Source of the DNA: Neorhizobium tomejilense
Lineage (GTDB): Bacteria; Pseudomonadota; Alphaproteobacteria; Rhizobiales; Rhizobiaceae
NCBI GenBank assembly: GCA_002968845.1
Contig: PVBG01000032.1
Location: forward strand, 1 to 51,751
Direction: 5' to 3'
DNA: 51,751 bases
The position numbers and the translations under genes were made by a program. The notes beneath the pieces are model-generated. The model ran no database searches. It was not told the origin of the DNA and was given only the letters and a program-made list of their open reading frames with translations. Positions 33,395 to 46,164 of this stretch are shown here, piece after piece (the first letter of the stretch is position 1; each line of letters starts with the position of its first letter).

Positions 33395-35856
33395 ATGAAC
33401 AACACGTCTTCTCCGGTCGAAATTCCTCAGCCGGCCCCCCGCAGCTCCCGTCCCGAGATCATGGCGGAAGAGATCATCGAGCGCCTGACCTACCGTATCG
33501 GCAAGGACGCCAAGGTGGCGAAGCCGCACGACTGGCTGACCGCCACCATCCTAGTGGTGCGCGACCGCATCATCGACACATGGATGGAATCCACCCGCAA
33601 GGTCTATCGAACCGGCGGCAAGCGCGTCTATTACCTGTCGCTCGAATTCCTGATCGGCCGCCTGATGCGCGATGCCGTCAGCAACATGGGGCTGATGCAG
33701 GAAATCCGCGACGCGCTGTCTTCGCTCGGTGTGGATATCGACGTGATTGCGGTTCTGGAACCGGATGCCGCACTCGGCAATGGTGGTCTCGGCCGGCTCG
33801 CTGCCTGTTTCATGGAGAGCATGGCGACCGTCGACATCCCGGCCTACGGTTACGGCATCCGCTACGTCCACGGCCTGTTCCGCCAGCAGATGGCCGATGG
33901 CTGGCAGGTCGAGCTTCCGGAAAGCTGGCTTGCCCACGGCAACCCCTGGGAATTCGAACGCCGCGAAAGCTCCTACGAAATCGGTTACGGCGGCACGGTC
34001 GAAACCGTCGGCGGATACGACGAGACGCCGCGCTACGTCTGGAAGCCGGCCGAACGCGTCATCGCCATGGCCTACGACACGCCGGCCGTCGGCTGGCGCG
34101 GAAAACGCGTCAACACGCTGCGCCTCTGGTCGGCCCAGCCGATCGACCCGATTCTATTGGATGCCTTCAACGCCGGCGACCATATCGGCGCACTGCGCGA
34201 GAGCAACAAGGCTGAAAGCCTGACCCGCGTCCTTTATCCGGCCGACGCCAATCCGGCCGGGCAGGAACTGCGCCTGCGCCAGGAATTCTTCTTCTCGTCG
34301 GCTTCGCTTCAGGACATCCTGCGCCGCCACCTGCAGCAATATCCGGACTTCACGAACCTGCACGAAAAGGTCGCGATCCAGCTCAACGACACCCACCCGG
34401 CCGTGTCGATCGCCGAGCTGATGCGCCTCCTGACCGACATCCACGGCATGGATTTCGAGCAGGCCTGGTCGGTCACCCGCCAGACCTTCTCCTACACCAA
34501 CCACACGCTGCTGCCGGAAGCGCTGGAAACCTGGCCCGTACCGCTGTTCGAGCGCCTTCTGCCGCGTCACATGCAGATCGTCTATGCGATCAACGCCCTG
34601 ATCCTGATCGAGGCACGCAAGCAGAAGAGCTTCTCCGACACCCAGATCCGCTCGATCTCGTTGATCGACGAAAGCGGCGACCGTCGCGTCCGCATGGGCA
34701 ACCTCGCCTTTGTCGGCTCGCATTCGGTCAATGGCGTCTCGGCCCTGCATACGGACCTGATGAAGGTCACGGTCTTCGCCGACCTGCACACGATGTATCC
34801 GGCCCGCATCAACAACAAGACCAACGGCATCACCCCGCGCCGCTGGCTGATGCAGTGCAACCAGGGCCTCACCTCACTGATCCAGGAAGCGATCGGCGAC
34901 GAGTTCCTCGACAATACGGACGCCTTGCAGGGGCTCAACGCCCATGCCGACGACAGCTCCTTCCAGGAGAAGTTCGCCGCCGTGAAGCGGGCAAACAAGG
35001 TGCAGCTCGCCAACCTCGTCGGCAGCCGCATGGGCATCCGCATCGATCCGTCGGCGATGTTCGACATCCAGATCAAGCGCATCCACGAATACAAGCGCCA
35101 GCTGCTCAACATCATCGAGGCCGTCGCCCTCTACGACCAGATCCGCTCGCATCCCGAGATGGACTGGGTCCCGCGCGTAAAACTGTTCGCGGGCAAGGCG
35201 GCGCCGAGCTATCACAATGCCAAGCTGATCATCAAGCTCGCCAATGACGTGGCGCGCGTCATCAACAACGACCCTGCCGTCCGCGGCCTGCTCAAGGTCG
35301 TCTTCGTGCCGAACTACAACGTCTCGCTCGCCGAGATCATCGTTCCGGCCGCCGATCTTTCCGAGCAGATCTCGACCGCCGGCATGGAAGCATCCGGCAC
35401 CGGCAACATGAAGTTCGCGCTGAATGGCGCGCTGACCATCGGCACGCTCGACGGTGCCAATGTCGAGATGCGCGACCATGTCGGCGAGGAGAATATCGTC
35501 ATCTTCGGCATGACTGCCGACGAGGTCGCCAAGGTCCGTTCCGAGACCTACCAGCCTCGCGCCATCATCGAGAAGTCACGGGAACTTGCACAGGCGCTCA
35601 ACGCCATCGCCACGGGCGTTTTCTCGCCGGACGACCGTTCCCGCTTCACGACCCTCACCGACGGCATCTACAATCACGACTGGTTCATGGTCGCCGCCGA
35701 TTTCGATGCCTACGCGGACGCCCAGCGTAACGTTGACCAAATCTGGTCCGACCCTACATCCTGGTATTCGAAGACAATTCGCAATACCGCCCGGATGGGA
35801 TGGTTCTCCTCGGACAGAACTATTCGTCAGTATGCGTCTGAAATCTGGAGAGCCTG

Positions 35857-35857
<1 letters not shown>
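33395..35857 (+). CDS. glgP: Glycogen phosphorylase
   Basis: An 820-residue pyridoxal-phosphate enzyme that releases glucose-1-phosphate from glycogen ends. The PLP lysine is Lys673 in GTGNMKFALNGA. Other hallmarks are YYLSLEFLIGR, GNGGLGRLAACF and KTNGITPRRWL (family GT35). It is the first gene of the glg operon. Upstream (33251-33394) a weak promoter match TTGCGC-17-TAAACT at 33294-33322 is the only candidate I see. Its stop overlaps the glgB start (TGATG). Confidence 0.95.
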
Positions 35858-38067
<2,210 letters not shown>

Positions 38068-38086
38068 GGGACTTTGGGAGGGACCG

Positions 38087-39349
38087 ATGAACGAGAAAAG
38101 AATTCAGCCTCTGTCGCGCGATGCCATGGCCTATGTGCTTGCCGGCGGCCGCGGCAGCCGATTGAAGGAACTCACCGACCGCCGCGCCAAGCCGGCAGTC
38201 TATTTCGGCGGCAAGGCGCGCATCATCGATTTCGCGCTCTCCAACGCCCTGAATTCCGGCATCCGCCGCATCGGCGTGGCGACCCAGTACAAGGCCCATT
38301 CGCTGATCCGCCACATGCAGCGCGGCTGGAACTTCTTCCGCCCCGAGCGCAACGAGAGCTTCGACATCCTGCCCGCCTCCCAGCGCGTCTCCGAGACGCA
38401 ATGGTATGAAGGCACCGCCGACGCCGTCTTCCAGAACATCGACATCATCGAGGCCTACGCGCCTGAATACATGGTCATCCTCGCCGGCGACCACGTCTAC
38501 AAGATGGACTACGAATACATGCTGCAGCAGCATGTGGATTCCGGCGCCCAGGTCACCGTCGGCTGCCTGGAAGTGCCGCGCATGGAAGCCACCGGCTTCG
38601 GCGTCATGCATGTCAACGAGAAGGACGAGATCATCGCCTTCGTCGAAAAGCCCGCCGATCCGCCCGGCATTCCCGGCAATCCCGGTTTCGCGCTCGCCTC
38701 GATGGGCATCTACGTCTTCCACACCAAGTTCCTGATGGACGTGCTGAAGCGCGACGCCGAAACGCCCGGCTCCAGTCGCGACTTCGGCAAGGACATCATC
38801 CCCTATATCGTCGAGCACGGCAAAGCCGTCGCCCATCGTTTCGCCGACAGCTGCGTCCGGTCCGATTTCGAGCGCGAACCCTACTGGCGCGACGCCGGCA
38901 CGGTCGACGCCTATTGGCAGGCCAATATCGACCTGACGGAAATCGTTCCGGGATTGGATATCTACGACAAGTCCTGGCCGATCTGGACCTATGCGGAAAT
39001 CACCCCGCCGGCGAAATTCGTCCATGACGACGAAAACCGCCGCGGTTCGGCGACCTCGTCGGTCGTCTCGGGCGATTGCATCATCTCCGGTTCGTCGCTC
39101 AATCGCAGCCTGCTGTTCACCGGGGTGCGCGCCAATTCCTATTCCCGCCTGGAGGGCGCGGTCGTGCTGCCGAATGTCAGGATCGGAAGACGCGCGCAAC
39201 TTCGCAATGTCGTCATCGATCACGGTGTAACCATTCCGGAAGGCCTGGTGGTTGGCGAGGATCCCGAAATCGATGCGAAGCGTTTCCGGCGCACCGAAAA
39301 CGGCATCTGCCTGATCACCCAGACGATGATCGACAAACTGGACCTGTAA
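38087..39349 (+). CDS. glgC: Glucose-1-phosphate adenylyltransferase (ADP-glucose pyrophosphorylase)
   Basis: A 420-residue enzyme making ADP-glucose, the regulated step of glycogen synthesis. The N-terminal nucleotidyl-transferase motif LAGGRGSRLKELTDRRAKPA, the RIIDFALSN block and YWRDAGTVDAYWQANIDL are intact; the C-terminus is the left-handed beta-helix (hexapeptide) domain involved in allosteric control. GGGAGGGACC lies before the ATG. The Rhizobium/Agrobacterium enzymes respond to fructose-6-phosphate and pyruvate (family knowledge). Confidence 0.95.
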   Translation: MNEKRIQPLSRDAMAYVLAGGRGSRLKELTDRRAKPAVYFGGKARIIDFALSNALNSGIRRIGVATQYKAHSLIRHMQRGWNFFRPERNESFDILPASQRVSETQWYEGTADAVFQNIDIIEAYAPEYMVILAGDHVYKMDYEYMLQQHVDSGAQVTVGCLEVPRMEATGFGVMHVNEKDEIIAFVEKPADPPGIPGNPGFALASMGIYVFHTKFLMDVLKRDAETPGSSRDFGKDIIPYIVEHGKAVAHRFADSCVRSDFEREPYWRDAGTVDAYWQANIDLTEIVPGLDIYDKSWPIWTYAEITPPAKFVHDDENRRGSATSSVVSGDCIISGSSLNRSLLFTGVRANSYSRLEGAVVLPNVRIGRRAQLRNVVIDHGVTIPEGLVVGEDPEIDAKRFRRTENGICLITQTMIDKLDL

Positions 39350-39355
39350 CGCGTT

Positions 39356-40813
39356 ATGGAAGTGCTTTCGGTTGCGTCCGAAGTCTATCCGCTGGTCAAG
39401 ACCGGCGGACTTGCCGATGTGGCTGGGGCGCTGCCGCTGGCGCTGAAGGGCCATGGCGTCTCGGTCAAGACGCTGATGCCCGGTTATCCGGCAGTGATGC
39501 GGGCCGTCAAGGACGCGAGAGTCGTTGTCAGCTTCGAGAACCTGCTCGGCGCCAGAGCCGACGTGCTCGAAGTCGAGCATCAGGGGCTCGATCTATTGAT
39601 CCTCGATTCCCCGACCTTTTTCGACCGCCCCGGCGGACCCTACGTGGATGCCACCGGCAAGGACCATTTCGACAACTGGCGTCGCTTCGCGGCCCTCTCC
39701 AACGCCGGCGCGATGATCGCGCAAGGGGCAATGTCGGACGGCATTAAGGGCTGGCGGCCTGACATCGTCCACGTGCACGACTGGCAGGCGGCGATGGTGC
39801 CGGCCTACATGCGCTATTCCGATAAGCCGGAAGTGCCGACGCTCATCACCATCCACAATATCGCCTTCCAGGGCCAGTACGGCGCCGACATCTTCCCCTA
39901 TCTCGAGCTGCCGGCGCATGCCTTCAGCATCGAGGGCGTCGAATATTTCGGCGGCGTCGGTTACCTGAAGGCAGGCCTGCAGACGAGCTGGGCGATCTCG
40001 ACCGTCAGCCCTTCCTATGCCGAGGAAATCCTCACCCCCGAATTCGGCATGGGTCTCGAAGGCCTGCTGACGATCCGCCAGGGCGATCTGCATGGCATCG
40101 TCAACGGCATCGATGCCGACATCTGGGACCCGGCGACCGACCCCGCCGTGAAAACTCACTACGATGCCACGACGCTGAAGACCCGGGCCGAGAACAAACG
40201 GGCCGTCACCGAGCGTTTCGGCCTCGACCAGGAAGCCGGGCCGCTGTTCTGCGTCATCTCGCGTCTCACCTGGCAGAAGGGCATGGACCTGCTGGCCGAA
40301 ACGCTCGACGACCTCGTCGCGATGGGCGGCCGGCTCGCCGTGCTCGGCTCCGGCGACCGGGCGCTCGAAAACGCCTTTCATGCCGCGGCCAAGCGCCATC
40401 CCGGCAAGGTCGCCGTCCTCTCCATCTATGACGAGCCGCTCTCCCACCTGATGCAGGCGGGCTGCGATGCGATCGTCATCCCCTCGCGCTTCGAGCCCTG
40501 CGGCCTCACCCAGCTCTACGGCCTCAGATACGGTTGCATTCCCGTCGTCGCCCGAACCGGCGGCTTGAACGACACCGTCATCGATGCCAGCCACGCCGCG
40601 ATCGCCGCCAAGGCAGCCACCGGCGTATCCTTCAGCCCGGTCACCACCGACAACCTGCGCCGGGCACTCCGCCGCACCGTTCGCCTCTACCACCAGCCGA
40701 AGGTCTGGACGGGGATGCAGAAGCAGGGCATGAAATCCGATGTATCCTGGGAAAGGAGCGCCGGACTTTATGCCGGCCTCTATGCCAGCCTTATTGCCAA
40801 AAAAGGTTCCTGA
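39356..40813 (+). CDS. glgA: Glycogen synthase (ADP-glucose type)
   Basis: A 485-residue GT5 glycosyltransferase that extends glycogen from ADP-glucose. The ADP-glucose-binding KTGGLADV motif begins at residue 15; HVHDWQAAMVPAYM, VSRLTWQKGMDL-like VISRLTWQKGMD, and the C-terminal SRFEPCGLTQLYGLRYG with the catalytic Glu are all present. The ATG is only six bases after the glgC stop. Confidence 0.95.
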   Translation: MEVLSVASEVYPLVKTGGLADVAGALPLALKGHGVSVKTLMPGYPAVMRAVKDARVVVSFENLLGARADVLEVEHQGLDLLILDSPTFFDRPGGPYVDATGKDHFDNWRRFAALSNAGAMIAQGAMSDGIKGWRPDIVHVHDWQAAMVPAYMRYSDKPEVPTLITIHNIAFQGQYGADIFPYLELPAHAFSIEGVEYFGGVGYLKAGLQTSWAISTVSPSYAEEILTPEFGMGLEGLLTIRQGDLHGIVNGIDADIWDPATDPAVKTHYDATTLKTRAENKRAVTERFGLDQEAGPLFCVISRLTWQKGMDLLAETLDDLVAMGGRLAVLGSGDRALENAFHAAAKRHPGKVAVLSIYDEPLSHLMQAGCDAIVIPSRFEPCGLTQLYGLRYGCIPVVARTGGLNDTVIDASHAAIAAKAATGVSFSPVTTDNLRRALRRTVRLYHQPKVWTGMQKQGMKSDVSWERSAGLYAGLYASLIAKKGS

Positions 40814-40815
40814 CC

Positions 40816-42444
40816 ATGATCAAGACCGTCACCACCGCCCCCTATCAGGATCAGAAGCCAGGCACGTCCGGCCTGCGCAAGAAGGTCCCCGTCTTTGCGC
40901 AAGCGAACTATGCGGAGAACTTCATCCAGTCGATCTTCGACAGCCTCGAAGGCTTCGAGGGCCAGACGCTGGTGATCGGCGGCGACGGCCGCTATTACAA
41001 CCGCGAGGTCATCCAGAAGGCGATCAAGATGGCCGCGGCCAGCGGCTTCGGCAAGGTCATGGTCGGCCAGGGCGGCATCCTCTCGACGCCCGCCGCCTCC
41101 AACATCATCCGCAAATACAATGCCTTCGGCGGCATCATTCTCTCGGCCAGCCATAATCCCGGCGGTCCGACCGAGGATTTCGGCATCAAGTACAATATCG
41201 GCAATGGCGGCCCGGCCCCGGAAAAGATCACCGATGCGATCTTCGCCCGCTCCAAGGTCATCGACACCTATAAGATCGCCGATGTCGCCGATCTCGATCT
41301 CGATGCGATCGGTACTTTCGACGTCGCCGGCATGACGGTCGAGGTGATCGACCCGGTCGCCGACTATGCCGAGCTGATGGAACAGCTCTTCGACTTCCCG
41401 TCGATCCGCGCCTTGATCGCCAGCGGCGTCAATGTCGTCATCGATTCGATGGGCGCCGTCACCGGCCCCTATGCGCGATATATCCTCGAAAACCGGCTCG
41501 GCGCTCCGGAGGGTTCGGTGCGCAACGCGGTTCCCCTGCCGGATTTCGGCGGTCACCATCCGGACCCCAATCTCGTCCACGCCAAGGAACTCTATGACGA
41601 CGTGATGAGCCCCGACGGACCGCATTTCGGTGCGGCGTCAGACGGCGACGGCGACCGCAACATGGTCGTCGGCAAGGGCATGTTCGTCACCCCCTCCGAC
41701 AGTCTGGCGATCATCGCCGCCAACGCCACCGTCGCTCCCGGATACGCCCGCGGCATCGCCGGCATCGCCCGCTCCATGCCGACCAGCGCTGCCGCCGACC
41801 GCGTCGCCGAAAAGCTCGGGCTCGGCATGTACGAGACCCCGACCGGCTGGAAGTTCTTCGGCAATCTACTCGACGCCGGCAAGGCGACCGTCTGCGGCGA
41901 GGAGAGTTTTGGCACCGGCTCCGACCATGTGCGCGAAAAGGACGGCCTCTGGGCAGTGCTCTTCTGGCTGAACATCATGGCCGCCCGCAACGAAAGCGTC
42001 GAAGAGATCGTCAGGAAGCACTGGGCCGAATACGGCCGCAACTACTATTCCCGCCACGACTACGAAGAAGTCGATTCGGACGCCGCCAACCTGCTGATCA
42101 CCGCCCTGCGCGACAAGCTGGCGACCCTCCCCGGCCAGTCGTTCGGTGCGCTGAAGGTCGCGACCGCCGACGATTTCGCCTATCACGACCCGATCGACGG
42201 TTCCATCTCCAAGAACCAGGGCATCCGCATCCTCTTCGAAGGCGGCTCTCGCGTCGTATTCCGCCTCTCCGGCACCGGCACCTCGGGCGCCACGATCCGC
42301 GTCTATGTCGAGCGCTACGAGCCAGATCCGTCGCGCCACGCGATCGACACCCAGGAAGCGCTCGCCGACCTCATCACTGTTGCCGACCAGATTTCCGATC
42401 TGCGCAAGAGGACAGGCCGCGACAAGCCCACTGTGATTACCTGA
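40816..42444 (+). CDS. pgm: Phosphoglucomutase
   Basis: A 542-residue enzyme that interconverts glucose-1-phosphate and glucose-6-phosphate, connecting glycogen to central metabolism. The phosphoserine loop is SASHNPGG (Ser112), the metal loop DGDGDR begins at residue 276, and the sugar-binding GEESFGTG and phosphate-binding RLSGTGTSGATIRVY are intact. The start is two bases after the glgA stop. In Agrobacterium and Sinorhizobium, pgm occupies the same place and is also required for beta-glucan and exopolysaccharide synthesis. Confidence 0.95.
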   Translation: MIKTVTTAPYQDQKPGTSGLRKKVPVFAQANYAENFIQSIFDSLEGFEGQTLVIGGDGRYYNREVIQKAIKMAAASGFGKVMVGQGGILSTPAASNIIRKYNAFGGIILSASHNPGGPTEDFGIKYNIGNGGPAPEKITDAIFARSKVIDTYKIADVADLDLDAIGTFDVAGMTVEVIDPVADYAELMEQLFDFPSIRALIASGVNVVIDSMGAVTGPYARYILENRLGAPEGSVRNAVPLPDFGGHHPDPNLVHAKELYDDVMSPDGPHFGAASDGDGDRNMVVGKGMFVTPSDSLAIIAANATVAPGYARGIAGIARSMPTSAAADRVAEKLGLGMYETPTGWKFFGNLLDAGKATVCGEESFGTGSDHVREKDGLWAVLFWLNIMAARNESVEEIVRKHWAEYGRNYYSRHDYEEVDSDAANLLITALRDKLATLPGQSFGALKVATADDFAYHDPIDGSISKNQGIRILFEGGSRVVFRLSGTGTSGATIRVYVERYEPDPSRHAIDTQEALADLITVADQISDLRKRTGRDKPTVIT

Positions 42445-42448
42445 GCCT

Positions 42449-44395
42449 ATGGCAAAAACGGCGATCCAGGGCGGCGTGACTCTAACGGCAGACGGCGCGG
42501 ACTTCGCCGTCTGGTCGCACCATGCCGAGCGGATCGAGCTCTGCCTCTTCGACGCCGAGGGAAAGAAGGAAACCGCCCGCCACCGGCTGGTGCGCGGCCG
42601 CGACGATATCCACCGCATCTCGGTGCCGGCGCTCGGTGCCGGCGCCCGCTACGGCTACCGCGCCTGGGGTGCCTACGATCCGGATAACGGCTCCTGGTTC
42701 GATTCGTCGAAACTGCTGGTCGATCCCTATGCCCGGGAACTCGATCGTCCCTTCCGGCACGATGCCCGGCTCACGATGTTCGGCGTCGACACCGCCGATC
42801 TGGTGCCGAAGACGGTCATTACCCGCGACCCGCTCGCCAAGATCGGCCGGCCGATCCTGCCGTCCGGCGGCTTCGTCTACGAGGTCGCGGTCAAACCCTT
42901 CACCATGCTCCACCCGGCGATCCCGGAAAAACAGCGCGGCACGGTGGCAGCACTTGCCCATCCCTCGATCGTCGCGCACCTGAAGAAGATCGGCGTCGAT
43001 GCGATCGAGCTGATGCCGATCACCGCCTGGATCGACGAACGCCACCTGCCGCCGCTCGGCCTCACCAACGGCTGGGGCTACAATCCGATCGCCTTCATGG
43101 CACTCGACCCGCGCCTCTGCCCCGGCGGCATCAAGGAACTGCGCGAGACGGTCGCGACGCTGCACCAGGCCGGCATCGGCACCATCCTCGACCTCGTCTT
43201 CAACCATACCGGCGAAAGCGACCGGTTTGGCGCAACGCTCTCCATGCGCGGCCTCGACAACCGCTCCTATTACCGCCATGTCCATGGCGAGCCCGGCCAT
43301 CTGGTCAACGATACCGGCACCGGCAACACGGTCGCCTGCGACCACCCTTACGTCCGCCGGCTGATCATCGATACGCTTCGCCATTTCGTCGTGCATGCCG
43401 GCATAGACGGTTTCCGCTTCGACCTCGCCCCGATCATCGGCCGCACAGAAAGCGGTTTCGACGCCAAGGGCGAGACGCTGAAAGCGATGATCTCCGACGA
43501 GGCGCTGAAGGACCGCATCCTGATCGCCGAGCCCTGGGATATCGGCCGTGGCGGTTACCAGCTCGGCAATTTTCCGGAATCCTTCCTCGAATGGAACGAC
43601 CGCGCCCGCGACGACATGCGCCGCTACTGGCGCGGCGACCAGTGGACGACAGGCGCGCTCGCAACAAGGCTTTCGGGATCATCGGATATCTTCGAAAAGT
43701 CCGGCCGCAGCCGCACCGTCAACTTCCTCGCCGCCCATGACGGCTTCACCCTGATGGATCTCGTCTCCAACGAGCACAAGCACAACGAGGCGAACGGCGA
43801 ACAGAACCGCGACGGCCATGGCGAGAACTTTTCCTGGAACAACGGCGTCGAAGGCGAGACCGATGATGCTACCATCAACGAGAACCGCCGCCGCGATGTC
43901 GTCGCCTTGCTCTCCACCCTGTTTGCCAGCCGCGGCACGGTCATGCTCACCATGGGCGACGAAGCCGGACGCAGCCAGCGCGGCAACAACAATGCCTATT
44001 GCCAGGACAATGCCATCACCTGGTTCGATTGGAGCAAGATCGACAAGGTGCTCGTCGAACACACCGCCATGCTCGCCGCGCTTCGAAAGCGCTTCGGGGT
44101 CTTTTCGCAAACCTCCTTCTTCACCGGCAACGGCGATGTCGAATGGCTGTCCGCCTCCGGCAAGCCCATGGAGGTCGGCGACTGGGAAAATCCCGGCAAC
44201 CCGGTGCTCGGCATGGTGCTGAAGACGCTCGACCGGCAGACCGACAAAGACACCCGCATCGCCATCCTCTTCAACCGCGGCCACGAGCAGGCAAGCTTCG
44301 CGCTTCCCGGCTGGGGATGGAAACATTTCGCCTCCCGCGAGCTGTGGAATCAGGTGCTTCCCGCCCGTTCGGTCCGTTTCTGCATCGAGGAATGA
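42449..44395 (+). CDS. glgX: Glycogen debranching enzyme (GH13 isoamylase type)
   Basis: A 648-residue enzyme cutting alpha-1,6 branches left by GlgP. It has an N-terminal CBM48-like domain, then the catalytic barrel: nucleophile Asp325 (GFRFDLAPIIGR), acid Glu361 (IAEPWDIGRGGYQLGNFP) and AAHDGFTLMDLVS. It starts four bases after the pgm stop and ends the operon. No clear intrinsic terminator is visible in the 135 bases after it; only short repeats such as ATTCCG-tc-CGGAAT are present. Confidence 0.94.
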   Translation: MAKTAIQGGVTLTADGADFAVWSHHAERIELCLFDAEGKKETARHRLVRGRDDIHRISVPALGAGARYGYRAWGAYDPDNGSWFDSSKLLVDPYARELDRPFRHDARLTMFGVDTADLVPKTVITRDPLAKIGRPILPSGGFVYEVAVKPFTMLHPAIPEKQRGTVAALAHPSIVAHLKKIGVDAIELMPITAWIDERHLPPLGLTNGWGYNPIAFMALDPRLCPGGIKELRETVATLHQAGIGTILDLVFNHTGESDRFGATLSMRGLDNRSYYRHVHGEPGHLVNDTGTGNTVACDHPYVRRLIIDTLRHFVVHAGIDGFRFDLAPIIGRTESGFDAKGETLKAMISDEALKDRILIAEPWDIGRGGYQLGNFPESFLEWNDRARDDMRRYWRGDQWTTGALATRLSGSSDIFEKSGRSRTVNFLAAHDGFTLMDLVSNEHKHNEANGEQNRDGHGENFSWNNGVEGETDDATINENRRRDVVALLSTLFASRGTVMLTMGDEAGRSQRGNNNAYCQDNAITWFDWSKIDKVLVEHTAMLAALRKRFGVFSQTSFFTGNGDVEWLSASGKPMEVGDWENPGNPVLGMVLKTLDRQTDKDTRIAILFNRGHEQASFALPGWGWKHFASRELWNQVLPARSVRFCIEE

Positions 44396-44530
44396 TGCGC
44401 CGCAAAAATCACTCGCCAACCAGGGCAAACCCTGTAAAGTCCGCCAGCCATCAGAGCAGTTCCGAGAAAGTATCAAGCGGCATTCCGTCCGGAATTGCGT
44501 CAGCTTTCTGAAAGAAATCAGTGAGGTCGC

Positions 44531-45016
44531 ATGCGTGAAATTTCGCTAACCGAGGTCGGGGGTCTGGTTGGCACGGAAGTCGGCGTATCGGATTGGCTCA
44601 CGGTGGATCAGCCGATGATCGACCTCTTCGCCAAGGCCACCCACGACCACCAGTTCATCCATGTCGATCCGGAACGGGCGCTGACAGAGAGCCCCTTCGG
44701 GGGCACCATCGCCCACGGTTTCCTGACGCTGTCGCTGCTGTCTGCCATGAACTTCGACTGCGTGCCGAGGATCCGCGAACAGACGATGGGCATCAATTAC
44801 GGTTTCGACCGCATCCGCTTCATGTCGCCGGTCAAGAGCGGCAGCCGCATCCGCGGCCATTTCACGCTGGCCGAAATCCGCTTCCGCGGCGCCGGCATGC
44901 TGATGACCACCTACGACATCTCGATCGAGATCGAGAACGAAAAGAAACCGGCGCTCACGGCCATCTGGACTACCATCATCCAGTTCGACCCGAAGGACCG
45001 GCCGGAAGGAGTGTGA
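44531..45016 (+). CDS. MaoC-family dehydratase (hotdog fold)
   Basis: A 161-residue hotdog-fold protein. The R-hydratase signature ATHDHQFIHVDPERA (about residues 36-50), with catalytic Asp and His, is followed by PFGGTIAHGFLTLSLLSAM. Members hydrate trans-2-enoyl-CoA or similar thioesters; the NodN-like subgroup is common in rhizobia. It is followed after five bases by the DUF2332 gene, so the two are probably co-transcribed. Confidence 0.87.
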   Translation: MREISLTEVGGLVGTEVGVSDWLTVDQPMIDLFAKATHDHQFIHVDPERALTESPFGGTIAHGFLTLSLLSAMNFDCVPRIREQTMGINYGFDRIRFMSPVKSGSRIRGHFTLAEIRFRGAGMLMTTYDISIEIENEKKPALTAIWTTIIQFDPKDRPEGV

Positions 45017-45021
45017 GCGCC

Positions 45022-46080
45022 ATGGCGTCCGAAGAGGAAATCAGGCAGGCGTTCCGGGAACAGATCGCCGGTGGCCAGATCCTCGGATCGCCTTTTACCG
45101 CGCGCCTTGGCAAGTTGATGCTCGAACATCTCGACCGTTCGACCGAAGTCGGCAGGCGGATTTTGAGCTGGGAAGGCGATCCCCGCACAAGGGGTGACCT
45201 GGTGCCCACCCGCCTCGCCGGCGCCCTGCGTGCGCTGATCATCGACGGCAAGGACGATCGCCTGAAGGCTGCCTATCCGCCGAATGAGGTGAGCGACGAT
45301 GTGCTTTGGACCGCGATCGCCAGCGCCTTCCAAACACATGAAGCCTTCATTCTCGAACGGCTGAATTTCGCCCCGCAAACCAACGAGGTGCGTCGATCGA
45401 GCGGCCTGCTTGCGGGTTTCCTCACCGTCGCCGATCTGTTCCGCAGGCCGTTGATCCTGTCGGAATTCGGTGCCAGCATGGGCCTCAATCTCAATTGGGA
45501 CCGCTATCATCACGATCTCGGCGGTTTACTCTGGGGCGACCTGTCATCGCCGGTCCGGCTGAAGCCCGATTGGCAGGGCCCAGCTCCGCCAAATATCCCA
45601 ATCACCATTGCGGATCGCGCCGGCTGCGACCTCAACCCTCTCGACCCCAACTCGCCGGAAGACAGCCTGCGGCTCCTGTCCTACATATGGGCCGACCAGG
45701 CGGACCGGGTGGAGCGTACCCGCGCGGCGCTGCAGATCGCCAGAGAACATCCGGTGCTCGTCGAAAAAGGCGATGCGCTCGCCTGGCTCCGCGACAAGCG
45801 GTTGAAGGCGCTTGTGCCTGGCACGATCCACGTCGTCTACCATTCGATCGCCTGGCAATACCTGCCGCCGGAAGCCCGCTCGGCAGGCGAGGCGATCATC
45901 GCCGAAGCCGGCAACCGGGCGACGGAAGCAGCCCCGCTCGCCCGGTTGCAGATGGAAATGGACGAGGATCCGAACAGCGCGGCGCTCAGCCTGCAGATCT
46001 GGCCGACCGGCGAGACCCGGGAGCTCGCCCGCATCGACCCCCACGGCCGCTGGGTGAAGTGGAAGGGCTGGCAAGCCTAG
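45022..46080 (+). CDS. DUF2332 family protein
   Basis: A 352-residue cytoplasmic protein of the DUF2332 family, shown by EFGASMGLNLNWDRYHHDLGG (about residues 154-174), DRAGCDLNPLDP, LSYIWADQADRVERTRAAL and the C-terminal VYHSIAWQYLP. The first half resembles no known enzyme; the function is unknown, though the EFGASMGLNL glycine-containing motif hints at a methyltransferase-like fold. AAGGAG of the maoC end serves as its ribosome-binding site. A GTG three codons upstream is also possible. Confidence 0.82.
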   Translation: MASEEEIRQAFREQIAGGQILGSPFTARLGKLMLEHLDRSTEVGRRILSWEGDPRTRGDLVPTRLAGALRALIIDGKDDRLKAAYPPNEVSDDVLWTAIASAFQTHEAFILERLNFAPQTNEVRRSSGLLAGFLTVADLFRRPLILSEFGASMGLNLNWDRYHHDLGGLLWGDLSSPVRLKPDWQGPAPPNIPITIADRAGCDLNPLDPNSPEDSLRLLSYIWADQADRVERTRAALQIAREHPVLVEKGDALAWLRDKRLKALVPGTIHVVYHSIAWQYLPPEARSAGEAIIAEAGNRATEAAPLARLQMEMDEDPNSAALSLQIWPTGETRELARIDPHGRWVKWKGWQA

Positions 46081-46164
46081 GACCCGCGCGCGAACTGTTG
46101 ATCGCCATTCCCGAAACTTGATGTTAGCCTGTCCCTCGGGTGCTAATGGTTCCGGGGGATGCTG

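Noticed and set aside
44480..44500. ATTCCG-tc-CGGAAT inverted repeat after glgX as a terminator
   Set aside because: Loop is only two bases and no T tract follows.
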